A stretch of 64,000 nt of DNA from Hexactinellida sp. DTS-2022 (GCA_028753945.1 JAPNXP010000013.1:3968001-4032000), one strand, 5' to 3'; positions 1 through 11,825 are shown, counted from the stretch's first letter. Program-made: numbers and translations. The notes: generated by a model not told the origin, from the letters alone.

Positions 1-257
1 GTTTCCACTCAAAATTTCTCACACCTTGACAAGTTATTACGTCATTGTCACGTTTCGAGAACCCTTAAAATTCACTTAATCGCACATAATTCGCGCCCTT
101 TAAGAGATAAAAATCTGAAAATTTAATAGAACATGTACATTAATGATGCGGACACGTTGGCCACACCAGATCACCAATATGTTTACACATTATCGCATGA
201 TGACGTGATCATTAAAATTTCACATTGTTAAATTTGACTATTTAGGCCTATTTACGC
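1..257. other. No gene seen
   Basis: AT-rich sequence upstream of the hAT element. I see no coding potential or repeat structure here. Confidence 0.5.
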
Positions 258-577
258 TTTATAATTAGGGTTTTTAATCCCGGGATCCCGGCTTGTTTTA
301 GCCCGGGATTGAATCCCGGGATTCATTTTTCAATCCCGGGATACTGATGATTAATGCAGTTTATATATCACACATTTGTTGTAATGTCTATTGGTTTGTA
401 TATATAGGGTTTCCCATAATTGGATGAAATAGTGATTCAATATATATAACACACTTTGATTAATATATACAAAGTGTGATACTAATAATATGGTCAAATT
501 GAACTTACAAGGACCTTCTGATGTAGTATAAAAGTGTTTGTATGTGACTCTTACACTTCAAATTTACAAATATCTAT

Positions 578-3011
578 ATGATAGCTGAGAAAAACGTTTT
601 TCAAAATTTTGCAGGTGCACCCATTTGGAAATATTTCAAGCGTTCCCTATGTGGGAAATTAGCTCAGTGTAATTCATGTAGTAAACAGCTTAAGTGCGAA
701 GGTGGTTCGACCAAAGGATTGCACATTCATTTAAGAACGATCCACAAAATCGACCTATCTAAACGCACTGATACGAAAGAAATAAGCGCGGAGGTCTCTA
801 ACTCTGAAGTGCCCATCTCAAATGCTAATAGGAAACTAGATATTTACATGAACGACGCCAGTCTATCTGCTGTATTAGCTAGAATGACAGCTTGTGATGG
901 CCTTTCCTTCAACATCTTCACTACATCTCCCGACCTTAGAAAATCTCTTACTGCTCTAGGTCACTCATTACCTAAATCAGTTGTGGGAATAAGAGATCAT
1001 GTGCTCAGATATGGAAGCCAATTACGCGAAAAGGTTAGCAGTTATTTGAGTAATATTAAATCTAAAGGAGGATATTTCAGTCTCACTCTAGATGAATGGA
1101 CATCCTTGCAAAATAAGAGATACCTAAATATAAATATTCATGGGATTGGATTTTTTGGACTCTAGGGTTAATTCGAATAAAGGGACGATTTTCTTCAGAA
1201 GCATGTTCCGGGGCAATCTCACAAAAGCTCAAAGAATTTGGGATAGATTTTGAAACAGATATTATTGCCATCACAACCAGGGTTGGGTTCAAGTACAATT
1301 TACTTAAGTACTTCTGTAATTAAGTACATTTTCTGAGTACTTGTACTTGTACTTAAGTACTTTCACCATTTTTCCGTTGTACTTGTACTTAATTACTTTC
1401 CTCATTTTTCTAAAGTACTTGCACTTGTACTTGAGTACTTGTTACTCGTGACTTTTTTTATCATTCAATATATTTCCAACACACATCATTGATGTTCCTC
1501 AAATCCCATCTCAAATAAAGTAGTGTTACTTAATACTTAGTATATTAGGAATTGTGTTCGTGTCAAGGACTACTGCTAAATCAATTAAATAGATTTGGAT
1601 GATACTATATAAACTATGTATTTAGCAATTTCTACTATTAGTACGAGAGATTTATCTTAAGAGCTTGGGAAGTACTTGTACTTGTACTTAAGTATTTTCC
1701 TAATTTTTTCATTGTACTTGTACTTGTATTGTACTTGAATATCTGAAAAGTAGTAGTACTTGTCTTAAGTACTTTCAAATGTACTTGAACCCAACCCTGA
1801 TCACAACAGATGGGTGTGCAATGATGAAGAAGTTGGGACGAATAATTCCCAATTATCAACAATTATGCTATGCCCATGGGCTCCAGCTTGTAATACAGGA
1901 TGTCTTTTACCAGAAGCAGCCAAAAGCACCTGAAGATCAAGAGGTTTGGTCTAGTACAAGTGAAACTGATAATGAAGACGAAATAGAGATATTCGACGAC
2001 TGTATGGATGATGGGCTAATTGTTTCAGGATCCACTGATCTTCAGGATACTCTCGCCCTAAATTTAGAAATTCTCAGCTTAGTGAACAAGGTACGTCGAA
2101 TTGTGAAAGTCTTCAAGCGTTCGCCATTGAAAAACGAAACCTTGCAAAAATATGTCAAAGAAAGGTATCCAAATGGGCTGAATCTGTTACTTGATTGCAA
2201 GACTCGATGGAGTTCATTGCTCAATATGCTGGAAAGGATAGTTCAGATAAAAATACCAATTCAAAAGGCACTGCTAGATCTTGATGAAAATATTTACGTT
2301 AGCGATCAAGAATTCTCAATGATATCTTCTGTAGTTGAAGCTTTGAGTCCAATTAAGATAGCTCTAGAAGCTCTCTGTCGGAGGGATACTAATTTAATCA
2401 CGGCGGAAGCTACAGTAAAGTTTCTATTGGAAGATCTCCATAAATATAAGTCTCATTATCACACTCGAATCATAGATGCAATAGACCAGCGGATTGTTCA
2501 AGAACGCTACACTGACGTTTCTGTAGTACTTCAATTTCTACACAATCCCTCTTCACAACTTGCAAAAAAGTCTTTAGTCAACACATTTTGTACTAACTTA
2601 TTAACTAGAATAGGAGGAAAAGGAATTGAAGACCATGAAGGAGCCTACCCGGTACCCGTTTCATCTAATCCCACTGAAGATATTCCTGACGATGATGATA
2701 TGCCTCTTGCGAAAAAATTACAATTAGCGATTGACGCATCTATGCGAAAACCACAAGATATACTAGTACAACGCTCTCTCTCAACTATGTTGAAATATGA
2801 AATCTTGATTGGGCAACAAACAGGAAAAAGAGGTTATCATCTAGAACAAGCATATCAAATGCTGTTAACAATTCCCGCAACCTCAGTTGAAGCAGAACGT
2901 GCATTTTCATCCTCAGGATATCTATGCAACAAGTTAAGAACAAGGCTGAAAGATAGCACTTTAGACACACTTGTATTTATTAGGAACAACCTGAAAAAAG
3001 ATAAGAAATAG
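578..3011 (+). pseudogene. hAT transposase, frameshifted and interrupted
   Basis: The first part (578-1165) starts with a BED-type zinc finger: a tryptophan in PIWKYF, CNSC, then HLRTIH. It continues into the first RNase H-like strand (SLTLDEWTS). A one-base frameshift near 1150-1165 ends that frame; the next frame continues the same protein to 1277. The insertion at 1278-1799 then splits the codons before TTDGCAMMKKLGR, and the frame resumes to 3011. The C-terminus has the hAT dimerisation region (TSVEAERAFSSSG, then KLRTRLKDSTLDTLVFIRNN). Transposase acts in the nucleus by DDE chemistry. Apart from one frameshift and one insertion it is well preserved, so loss of function is probably fairly recent. 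Confidence 0.9.
1278..1799. mobile_element. Non-autonomous hAT-type MITE inside the hAT transposase gene
   Basis: A 20-bp perfect terminal inverted repeat, CAGGGTTGGGTTCAAGTACA, bounds 522 bp with no coding potential. The perfect 8-bp target duplication ATCACAAC lies at 1270-1277 and 1800-1807. Most of the interior is repeats of ACTTGTACTT and ACTTAAGTACTT. Removing the insert and one target copy restores the hAT reading frame at AITTDGC. Confidence 0.93.
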
Positions 3012-4136
3012 AGATGTTAATTCTATATTCATTATTGATTATTAATGTTATTTCCCTAATTCATAAATAGTCACGTTATATTAAACTATATACAAATACA
3101 AGCATACCAATTCTTTAAATTACTAATCCCGGGATCCCGGGATTCAGAATTTGTCAATCCCGAAATCCCGGGATTGGAATTTTAGACCGGGATTAAAAAC
3201 CCTATTTATAATCAATATTAGGAGTATATAACCACACTCCAACCGCGAAGCGGTTGGTGTGTGGTTGTGTTCTGCCGCGAAGCGCGCTATTATTTTATTA
3301 ATTTATTAATTATTTAACACCATTTATGTACAGCAAAATAAATTAAGTTCAATTATTTGCAATTATTATTAATTTTGATTTAATTTCCTACCATATTTGA
3401 ATTCAGCGCACTCGATAACCCCAATAATCTAATTGGAACCGTCTCTATAAGTTAAACACAGAGCGAATTAATTAGAATTAAATATGTCCTGTATCCATTG
3501 TGCAAGAATATTCTAAGCAGAAAATAAATATAATCACATAATCTGTCGTTGTTATGGAAAGTAAAATCTTAGTTTTCAATTGGAAAATAGAAGCCTAACC
3601 GATCTCACAGCTTGAATCAATATTATAATAACGCATTGAAACAATAGAATTAGATTTAACACTTTAATTGGACTGAAGTGTTAGTAAACAAAGGAAATTT
3701 GAAACTCAATTGTGGCACAAACTAAGTACAATTTGAAAATTCGTGCACTGTGAAAAGGTGTAGAATTTAATTCTATATCGAATGCATATAAATTGAATTT
3801 TCGCGAACTATTTATTGTTCCTTTTCTAACATTGAATAGGTGTAAAAATGTGTCCAAAATATGTAATAAAATATCGTGACCCCAGGTGCACATCTGTAAC
3901 CCATGAGACACATATCCTGAAAATTTGGGCTCTTAGTTAGTAAACTCTGTTCTGTGGAGGATCTACGGACCAATAATATTAATAACCCTCCTTCCTATTA
4001 TAAACTATGTACTGACATATCTCACCCCATAGCTTAGTATTCGGATATAAGTTTGGCAGATACCTGAAGAGACAGGTTTTCGTCTGCACCGATGACTACA
4101 CAGATCCCATGCTCGTATTTATGCGACTTTTGTCCT

Positions 4137-4366
4137 ATGTGCCGACTATACTATAGTATAGTGGCCCAGTATTGGAATCACTGCCTTTATTATTATTATT
4201 ATTATTTTTACTGTGCCGACTATACTTTAGTATAGTGGCCCAGTATTGGAATCACTGCCTTTATTACTGTGCCGACTATACTATAGTATAGTGGCCCAGT
4301 TCTAATCTTACTGCCTTGGTTAATAGTTATTACTGTGCCGACTATACTATAGTATAGTGGCCCAGT
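4137..4366 (+). repeat. Four palindromic modules
   Basis: Copies at 4137-4170, 4210-4244, 4266-4300 and 4332-4366 run from ACTGTGCCG to GGCCCAGT around the perfect palindrome ACTATACTATAGTATAGT; one copy has a T in the centre. The spacers are variants of ATTGGAATCACTGCCTTTATT. The same module occurs at 20245-20349 and 56340-56430. Confidence 0.9.
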
Positions 4367-5407
4367 TCTAATCTTAGTGCTTTGGTATATTATTTTCCTT
4401 CCGTATCCTCTCCACAGAACAGAGTATTATTAATAAGAGCCCAAATTTTCAGGATATGTGTCTCATGGGTCACAGATGTGCACCTGGGGCTACGATTTTT
4501 GATTAAATTTTTTTGGACCCCTTTTTACATCTGTTTAATATTAGAAAAAGTTTATATGCATTCGAAAGAGAATTAAATTCTACACCTTTGCACAGTGAAC
4601 GAATTTTAAAATTGGGTTTCGTTTGTGCCACAATTGAGTTGCAAATTTCCATTGTTTACTAACACTTCAGTTCAATTGAAAGTGTTAAATCTAATTCTAT
4701 TGTTTCAACTTGTGAAATCGAGTAGGCATCTATTTTCCAATTGAAAACTAAGATTTTACATTCCATAACAACGACAGATTATGTGATTAAATTTACTTCA
4801 ACAAGAATATGCTTGCACAATGGATACATGACATATTTAATTCTAATTAATTCGCTCTGTCTTTAACTTATAGAGACGGTTCCAATTAGATTTTGGGGTT
4901 ATCGAGTGCACTGAATTCAAATATGATAGTGAAATTCAGTTTAAATTAATAATAAGTGAAAATAATTGATTTTGATTTATTTTGATGTACATAATAATGG
5001 TGTTAAATTATTAATTTATTTATTAAATATTTATACTAATTAGCTAAATTTCATTAATCTTAGAGATGATACAAGATAGAAACAAACTTCCAATTTATCA
5101 ATTGACCCTTATGCGCCGTAACACCTCTACAAATCGGTCTTGACACTTTGAGGTGATGATGACATCGTCAAAAAATGTGTTTTACAATTTTGTTAATTCT
5201 ATATTTCGAATGGGTTGGTTGGTGTTGGGTGATCACCCAACACGCACATAGAAAATGCTGACTCATCACTTATTATATTCTACCGAAACTTGAATATCTT
5301 TGAAATGAAGTGATCAAAAACGAAATTTACAACTCACTAAGGGTCGTTGCCTTTTGAAACACCTTTCTGAAATGATTTAACCCCTTCATAGTGATGATGA
5401 CATGGCG

Positions 5408-5530
5408 AAAAAATATTCAAAATTGCAGCCTGTGCCGACAGCATGTTCCATTGGAGGCACTATCAATAAACCACACCAAAATATAGTGCCACCAAAGGAA
5501 CATGCGTCGGCACAGGCTGCAATTTTGGAT
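5408..5530 (+). repeat. Hairpin repeat, copy A
   Basis: This is a ~120-bp near-palindrome. The left arm contains TTGCAGCCTGTGCCGACAGC and the right arm CGTCGGCACAGGCTGCAATT. An inner stem GGCACTAT/ATAGTGCC closes on a ~19-nt loop. It follows the motif GATGACATGGCGAAAAAA, shared with copies D and E. Its outer right end was used as the insertion point of the MULE element. Confidence 0.85.
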
Positions 5531-5532
5531 TG

Positions 5533-6135
5533 CCAGTCAACTCGTACCTATTTCAACTCGTACCATACATCAACTCGTCCCAAATATCAACTCGTCCCAG
5601 TCAACTCGTACCTAATCAACTCGTCCTAGTCAACTCGTCCCAAATATCAACTCGTCCCAGTCAACTCGTACCTAATCAACTCGTCCCAAATACTATCAAC
5701 TCGTTCCTAATCAACTCGCACCAAATTTCAATTCGTACCTAATCAACTCGTCCCAAATACCAACTTGTATTTGTACTATGTCTTGGTCAACAGGGGCTTG
5801 GCATAGTTAACCAAATTGTTTCTCATCATTATATAAAAACGATCTCATTATTTAATATTTATATCAAGTTATTTATTAATCAAATGGGGAATAAGTTGAT
5901 GAACAAGGTTGTTATAGAATAGGTACGAGTAAGAGTTGCCCAAAACCTGGGACGAGTTGACCCATGGCCTACTTAATTAAGTAGGCCATGGTTGACCCAA
6001 AAATAGGTAGCGAGTCAACACGTCTACAAACCAAAACGTCTACAACAAAAACGTCTACAAACTAAAACGTCTACAAACCGAAACGTCTACAAACCGAAAC
6101 GTCTACAAACCAAAACGTCTACAAGCCAAAATGGG
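5533..6135 (+). repeat. Left subterminal minisatellites of the MULE
   Basis: About 5533-5770 is a degenerate tandem array built on GTCAACTCGTACCTA and TCAACTCGTCCCAAATA. About 6018-6130 repeats AAACGTCTACAAACC. Both are repeated, inverted, at the right end. They are probable transposase-binding arrays (inference). Confidence 0.85.
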
Positions 6136-6509
6136 CCAATTTGATAGCTAAGATTTTTTTATAACTATATTTTATATAAAATAGTTTCCTATACTACTAT
6201 GTTTAATTTGCAGAGTAACTATTTGAGACTCCTTGTGCAGAAGTTCTATTAATAGATAAAGCTGTAATTGACCTCGTCTGGCTCTAGTATTTAGCCTCAA
6301 ATGCCATCCTTCGACATCAATAGTTGTTTGTTTTCAAACCAAAACCGTGATATTGATGATTATTTGTTGTCACCCATACTGAAGTTATACAATTGATGAT
6401 CAATTTTAGTAAGTATATTTACAATACCCCGAAACAATAATATTGTTGTACAAAGCAATAAGTATATATAGCCAAAGGAACAAAATATCAATAATTATTT
6501 TAGAGATTT

Positions 6510-9041
6510 ATGATGTCAGACGATACACTTAACGGAGCTTATAATAATGGAACTGTTGTTGATCCATGTCTCGAATGTGTCCAAACTGTAAGGCCAAGGC
6601 AAGAAGCAATTCAATGTGAAAACTGATCACTTTGGCAACATCGCACATGCAATACAAACATCACGCGTGATAGTTATCGGAAAGCGTAAGGGGAGAAGAA
6701 GAATTGCAATGGCAATGTGTATCTTGTTCAGATATGATGAATTATCAATTATATTCTGAAGAGTTGCCTCTTTTGGAAAGTACACGCCTGTCATCCCTTT
6801 CTAGTGTGCAAAATGATTCTCCCATCGCAAACGAAGAAGTCAACATATTAAGTTTATCTGTTGGACATCCGAATATCTCTTTCGTGCCTTCCCCATTAGC
6901 ATTTCATCATGATCAAAGTAATGACCATTATTCATCAACATTCAATGGGTTACTCGATGATACAGAAGAATCGAATGTATATAATTTAGATAATGGTGGC
7001 ATATATCCTGACTTTTCCATTTCAGAAAATATGCAAGAATCATCACTAGAGCTATCCATTTTCGAATCATTGAATCAAAATGTCGATACTACTCCAATTT
7101 TTCAGGATATAACAAAGTCTTCACAGAAGGGAAAGGATGTTTTGATTGAAAAGGTTGGCTACGCTTATGTATTAAACTTCAGAGGAATATGGTAAATTAT
7201 TGGCGCTGTAGTGTGCGTAACAAGTCTGTCATCTGCCCAGCAAGAGTTAATCAACGTGGGAACATTTTTACTAGTGGCTCCTATGATCATAACCACCAAG
7301 CTAATCTAGGAAAAATCGTTAAGACAAAGCTAAGCTTAACTGTTCGAAATAGAGCAAAAAGTGAATTATTTGACCCTGCAGCAGAGATAGTAGAAACTGC
7401 ACTTGTGCCTTACGCTACACGTCCAGACCTTCCAAGCATTGCTAACCAAGCAAGAGCTGCAAATCGCGCGCATGGCAGAGTAGTCGACCAGAGGATCCTG
7501 TGGATTTGGACTTCGAAATTAACACTGATTACATTCCTTAAAAATTTTTACGTGGAGACGTCAAAGTTGATGAACGGAGACACCTAATATTCGCTACAAA
7601 CCACATGTTAAATGTTCTATGCAGAGCTAAGATATGGTATTTGGATGGAACATTTAAAATAGTTAAAGAACCATTTACCCAGCTGTTCTCAATCCACACT
7701 TTCGTGAAATCTGACTCTGGAATTAAGCAGTTACCGTTGGTGTTTGTCCTCATGTCAGGAAAAACGTAAGAAGGATTACAGAAAAGTGTTAAAGGCCATC
7801 TTAGAAGCTCTTCCTAGTCCTCCTGGGCCCGTATTCACTAAGAAGTTAAGTACGTACTTAAGTACGTACTTAGTACTTAAGTACTAAGTATGTACTTAAG
7901 TCGTATTCACTAAGATTGGTATTCACTAAGATTTAAGTATGTACTTAAGTACATACTTAAGTACAAAACTTAAGTAACCTACTAAGTTAACTTAATTTAT
8001 AAGAATTTACTTTTATTGACTCTTTAGACGTTGGTGTTTAATTAGAAAATTGTAATAGATTTCTAGTAGTACTTGCTTTACTTTAGGGGAAGTTTATGAT
8101 TATATTTTCAACATTTATTACTATTGGTTGTTATTTTCTAAAAGTTCTGTTTTTTCTCAAGCACACAAATCACAGGAACTTCATTGAGAATATTCTTTTT
8201 AAAGTTAAAAGAATACACCAAGCTATTACAATAGCATTCCATACACTACTATGCTATGCTATTAAATAAAATTGAATAAATATAATTCAATTTCGTACTT
8301 AAGTACGTACTTAGTTAAGTATGTACTTAAGTACAACAATATTTCTTAGTGAATACGACTTAAGTATGTACTTAACTAAGTACGTACTTAGTACTTATTA
8401 AGTATATACTTAGTACTTAAGTACTAAGTAATCTTAGTGAATACGGGCCCTGTTGTCCAAAACGCAGTTATGGACTTTGAATTAAGCTTATGGAAAGCTT
8501 TTCCTGAAGTTAATCCAGGAGTGGAAATTCGAGGTTGCTCTTTTCATTGGACACAGGCAGTGTGGAGAAAGATTCAATTCTTGGGATTACAGCAACAATA
8601 TATTAATGACATTTCAACACATGATTATTGTCGGAAACTAATGGCTCTACCATTTCTACCAGCAGAGCACATAGAAGCAGCATTTAGACATATTGAAGAA
8701 CATGCTAGTAGTGGAACTCAACTAGAACTAGTAATATACATCAACGAAACATGGATCTTAGGAAATTGGAATCCGAAAGATTGGAGCATCGTTAATCAGG
8801 CCTCCGTACAAACAATGATGTCGAAGGATGGCTTTTGAGGCTAAATACTAGAGCCAGACGAGGGAAATTACAGCTTTATCTATTAATAGAACTTCTGCAC
8901 AAGGAGTCTCAAATATTTACTCTGCAAATGAATCTAGTTTCACAAAATAAACTGAAACACTATCAAAGAAAAACATACAAGAATATGCAGGCCGAAATCA
9001 TGCACTCTGGGAACAATATTCAAATGGAACAATATCAGTAA
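6510..9041 (+). pseudogene. MULE transposase with PHD-like and FLYWCH zinc fingers, broken
   Basis: The start at 6510 (two in-frame ATGs) opens a PHD-like finger: PCLEC, QCEN followed by a stop where Cys is expected, then LWQHRTC and WQCVSC. A linker (6704-7195) shifts frame into a FLYWCH finger (NYWRCS, VICPARV, SYDHNHQ) at 7189-7290. The MULE catalytic core follows: YLDGTFKIV with the first Asp and PLVFVLMSGKT near 7600-7770, then VMDFELSLWKAFP and GCSFHWTQAVWRKIQ at 8467-8570. The C-terminal NNDVEGW...LNTRAR region (8810-9041) lies beyond another one-base frameshift. At least one nonsense change, several frameshifts and a 626-bp insertion make it inactive. The FLYWCH-MULE order is known in animal Mutator elements. 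Confidence 0.85.
7825..8450. mobile_element. MITE inside the MULE transposase gene
   Basis: The ends are GGGCCCGTATTCACTAAGA (7825) and its reverse complement (ending 8450). Subterminal regions on both sides are clusters of the palindrome AAGTACGTACTT. It splits the MULE protein between ALPSPPG and PVVQNAVMDFE. The duplicated target cannot be defined because the ends are themselves palindromic. No coding potential. Confidence 0.85.
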
Positions 9042-9098
9042 ATCATATGTTGCGTGCATGTTCTAGACTGAATGGACCACAAATATAGTAATTAGACA

Positions 9099-9595
9099 CA
9101 GGAGCGGCGCCAGAGGGGGGGCAGGATTTAGTGTATTCTCAAGTTAAAATTATATGTGATAAATTCGCCCATGATAATCCCAAGCCCATTCCCCTGGACA
9201 CCATTTCTAGAGGCTCGATTGTCTGAAAATTTTCGCTCGCTCGCTACGCTCGCTCAATTTTCGTCAAAAACATACATATTAATATCGTATATCTCGTATT
9301 ATAGCATCGCCGCACCCCAAAAGTAGCAAATACAAATTTACTAACAGTATTTGTGATAATTATTTTGTTCAAAAATAACATTATTTGTAATACAATGCAT
9401 ATCTAGTAAGCGATTTCAAAAAATCACTGAATTTTCGATGAAGTCCAAAATCCCTGGATAGTTTGCATGTATGACAAGTTCATCGTAGCTCAATTGTTTT
9501 CAGATAAATTCTGACAGATGGAAAAGCTGGCCCTTGAAAAATTGGTCGCCCCCCCTCTGCCCCCCCCCAGTTCGAAAATCCTGGCGCCGCGCATG
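9099..9595. mobile_element. hAT-type MITE, 497 bp
   Basis: The ends CAGGAGCGGCGCCAG and (reversed) CATGCGCGGCGCCAG match at 13 of 15 positions. The 8-bp target duplication ATTAGACA is perfect (9091-9098, 9596-9603). It contains runs of G and C near the ends and no reading frame. Confidence 0.88.
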
Positions 9596-9770
9596 ATTAG
9601 ACATAGCAACAGTTGAATTATTCATTAATCAAATATTTCTTGTAGTGGTTTAGGTCTAGCTATCGTTTCATGTTTTCATTATTTAATTAAACCATTTCTC
9701 TTCATTACACATATACTTTTTGGAATGATAGGGCCATAGGGGATTATTTAATTAATTAAACATAGTAGTA

Positions 9771-9870
9771 CAGGTAAACCTCCCAAAGCGGCACCCATCG
9801 GGAGAATGATTTTGTGCCGCTTCTCGGAGGTTGCCGCTACTCGGAGGTGCCGCTTTGGGAGGTTTACCTG
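9771..9870. mobile_element. TA-flanked (Tc1/mariner-type) MITE, 100 bp
   Basis: The perfect inverted ends CAGGTAAACCTCCCAAAGCG are flanked by TA on both sides. The interior repeats CTCGGAGGT. Confidence 0.88.
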
Positions 9871-9875
9871 TAATA

Positions 9876-10042
9876 CAGGGCCGGCGGAAGAGGGGCGGTT
9901 GGGGCGGCCTGGGCCGCCCCACTTTTTCTGTGATTTGTATGGTACTTTGAAATTTCGCGGGCGTGGTTCGTAATACTATTATACAAGGCTGCCCCACATC
10001 TCACAAGGCCGCCCCACCTCTCACGAGCTTCCGCCGGGCCTG
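9876..10042. mobile_element. hAT-type MITE abutting the mariner MITE
   Basis: The ends CAGGGCCGGCGGAAG and (reversed) CAGGCCCGGCGGAAG match at 14 of 15. The flanks CCTGTAATA and CCTGTATA are one target duplication with a one-base indel. The target overlaps the last bases of the neighbouring TA element. Confidence 0.8.
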
Positions 10043-10103
10043 CCTGTATATGAAACTAGTTTATAGAAAATATACATATTAAAAAAACTCTATAGATTGA
10101 ATC

Positions 10104-10363
10104 TTAGCGATCAAATTGGCCCATTTTGGCTTGTAGACGTTTGGTTTGTAGACGTTTCGGTTTGTAGACGTTTTGACCTGTGCCCCAAAAAATACATAGG
10201 AGTTGCCCAAAATAAGAGGTACGAGTTGACCAAAAATAAAGACCATTAGTGCCTAAAATAGGCACGAGTTGACTAAAAATGCTAGGGACGAGTTTACCTA
10301 AAAAATAGGTACGAGTTGACCAAATAATTATGGACGAGTTGAAATAGGTACGAGTTGACTGGC
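10104..10363 (-). repeat. Right subterminal minisatellites of the MULE
   Basis: Inverted counterparts of the left arrays: TTTGTAGACGTTT repeats at 10130-10170, then TACGAGTTGAC repeats to the terminus. Confidence 0.85.
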
Positions 10364-10531
10364 TCCCCAATTTTGGATTTTTTATTGAAGATTGATTATT
10401 TTGTATGAAGCAAATGTTGTCAAGCGTAGCATCACCAAGTCTAGTCCTGAATCTGTTGCAAAGGTATGCTGAAGAGGAAAATACCCGTTTGTAATATATT
10501 TTAGTATTTGATTATTACAATACAATACATA

Positions 10532-10791
10532 CCGTATTTATTCGAATAGTAGCCTCTATTCGAATAATCGCCTACCTCCAATAATCGCCCCCCTAAAGTA
10601 GCAAATAAAAATTTATTACTGCTACCCGGAGTAAACATTTACATCTAATATAACTCACAATACGATTATCAACCGATTATCATAATTAAATTGTAATAAA
10701 ATGTGATATTCTAGAAAATTGCTCAAAATTATTGGTCGAAAAATGGACTAAAAAACAATAATCGCCTAGGCTACTATTCGAGTAAATACGG
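10532..10791. mobile_element. TA-flanked MITE, 260 bp
   Basis: The ends CCGTATTTATTCGAATAGTA and the reverse complement of CTACTATTCGAGTAAATACGG differ at one position. TA flanks both sides (10530-10531, 10792-10793). Inner repeats of AATAATCGCC. Confidence 0.85.
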
Positions 10792-10998
10792 TATACGTAT
10801 ATATATTGGTTGTAATATATCACTTCAGATTCTACTTGTGATTAGTTAATAGTAAACACCTGGAATCATATATCATAATTCTTGTTGAGCATCGTGTTTA
10901 AGTTCACACATCTAATTATGAAATCAAAGGATTCTCATTAATGGAACGTGATTAGCACTTAACAGCAACAAATTGATCAGGATTCCTATTACTTTAAT

Positions 10999-11064
10999 GA
11001 ATCCCGGGATTGGTCTTCGAATCCCGGGAGAAAATGTATAGCGATCCCGGGATTGCAAACCCTA
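10999..11064. repeat. Fragment of a hAT end
   Basis: AATCCCGGGATTG repeats and the terminal GCAAACCCTA resemble the right end of the element at 266-3204. No partner left end was found nearby, so this is probably an orphan end. Confidence 0.6.
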
Positions 11065-11085
11065 TAACGCATTTGGCCTCTATGA

Positions 11086-11290
11086 CAGTGGTTCCCAACC
11101 TGGGGTGCATGAACCCCTTGGGGGTGCACGGGACAAGGAGTGGAATGAATATTGTTCATTTTAAATTCTGTTTTTAATATATAGTTATAATCTACATTCT
11201 ACAAGTTATATCTCTCGACTATATTGATTTATTACTATTGTGTTCTGTAAGTTACCCGACGCTTTTTCAGAGGCTTGGTCCGTACTGGTC
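11086..11290 (+). mobile_element. hAT-type fragment
   Basis: It begins CAGTGGTTCCCAACCTGGGG, a typical hAT terminus, followed by TGCATGAACCCC. The right end is not identified; it stops at or before the Transib element. A related family occurs at 63658. Confidence 0.5.
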
Positions 11291-11295
11291 CATTT

Positions 11296-11324
11296 CACAG
11301 TGGTCTAAAATCGCATTTAGTAAA
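11296..11324 (+). promoter_or_regulatory. Left Transib terminus, RSS-like
   Basis: It starts CACAGTGGTCTAAAATCGC and then ATTTAGTAAA. The first nine bases equal the other end. Most later differences between the ends are transitions. This is the expected transposase cleavage and binding site. Confidence 0.85.
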
Positions 11325-11825
11325 CTTTAGGTATCTGTGTAAATCCTAGCGACACATAATGTATTATTTACATATGGGTTATCAATACTTGTGAATAGAT
11401 CCCTAATTTTAAAAAGTTGGTAGGATTTATATTTTTGGAGTTATGACATCATTGTCACCTTCGACGATTTTCGAAAATTTGCAAAACCAAATGTTACTTC
11501 GCCAATATTATATATTTTTGTTTCAAAATTGACTTGATCGTGGCTCTATTTATGTTTTATGCTATGGCACTATTATTTTCTCATAAACTTCAACTCGTCT
11601 TTGGATGATTACATCATCATGATTATACAAAATTTATTATAATTGATTACCTGTAACATTTGCAAAGATTGGCTATTTGTTATACGAAATTCCTAATCGT
11701 ACAATTTCCGACCAACAAGTTATTTAACCAAAGAGCACTATTTGAATATTTGTGTAAGTTACAGTGTGAATATATTTGAATATCACTAAATTCATCTATT
11801 CTAGATTTCTACGAAAATCTTTTTC

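Larger units (their letters stand above)
266..3204 (+). mobile_element. hAT DNA transposon, 2.9 kb, both ends present
   Basis: The ends are an 18-bp perfect terminal inverted repeat, TAGGGTTTTTAATCCCGG at 266 and its reverse complement ending at 3204. The flanks carry a perfect 8-bp target duplication, TTTATAAT, at 258-265 and 3205-3212. Eight-base duplications and a BED-finger transposase are standard for hAT. Subterminal repeats of the palindrome AATCCCGGGATT lie at about 278-350 and 3124-3195 and are probable transposase-binding sites (inference). The element carries one broken transposase gene and is interrupted by a 522-bp insertion. Confidence 0.93.
3293..5531. mobile_element. Composite repeat: inverted arms, palindromic modules and terminal hairpin
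   Basis: About 3293-3965 and 4408-5035 are diverged inverted copies of one AT-rich body. They match, for example, in the stretch containing TTGGAACCGTCTCTATAAG and its reverse complement near 4865-4885. Between them lie four palindromic modules (4137-4366). The right body runs on to a hairpin at 5408-5530. The same parts recur in the same order at 17.4-20.3 kb (reverse strand) and 56.3-58.8 kb. No protein is encoded. The element type is not one I can name. Confidence 0.7.
5532..10363 (+). mobile_element. Mutator-like (MULE) transposon with FLYWCH-type transposase
   Basis: Both ends read inward as GCCAGTCAACTCGTACC; the perfect terminal match is 29 bp (5532-5560 against 10335-10363). Behind it lie inverted subterminal minisatellites with the units CAACTCGTCCCA and AAACGTCTACAA. 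AATTTTGGATT occurs on both sides (5521-5531 and 10369-10379), consistent with a target duplication plus five extra bases on the right. The cargo is a PHD-like/FLYWCH/MULE transposase relic, and four smaller transposons have inserted. MULE identity comes from the protein, not the ends. Confidence 0.85.

Noticed and set aside
5402..5742. Frames with repeated NSSQISTRPSQLVPNQL
   Set aside because: They are translations of the MULE terminal minisatellite.
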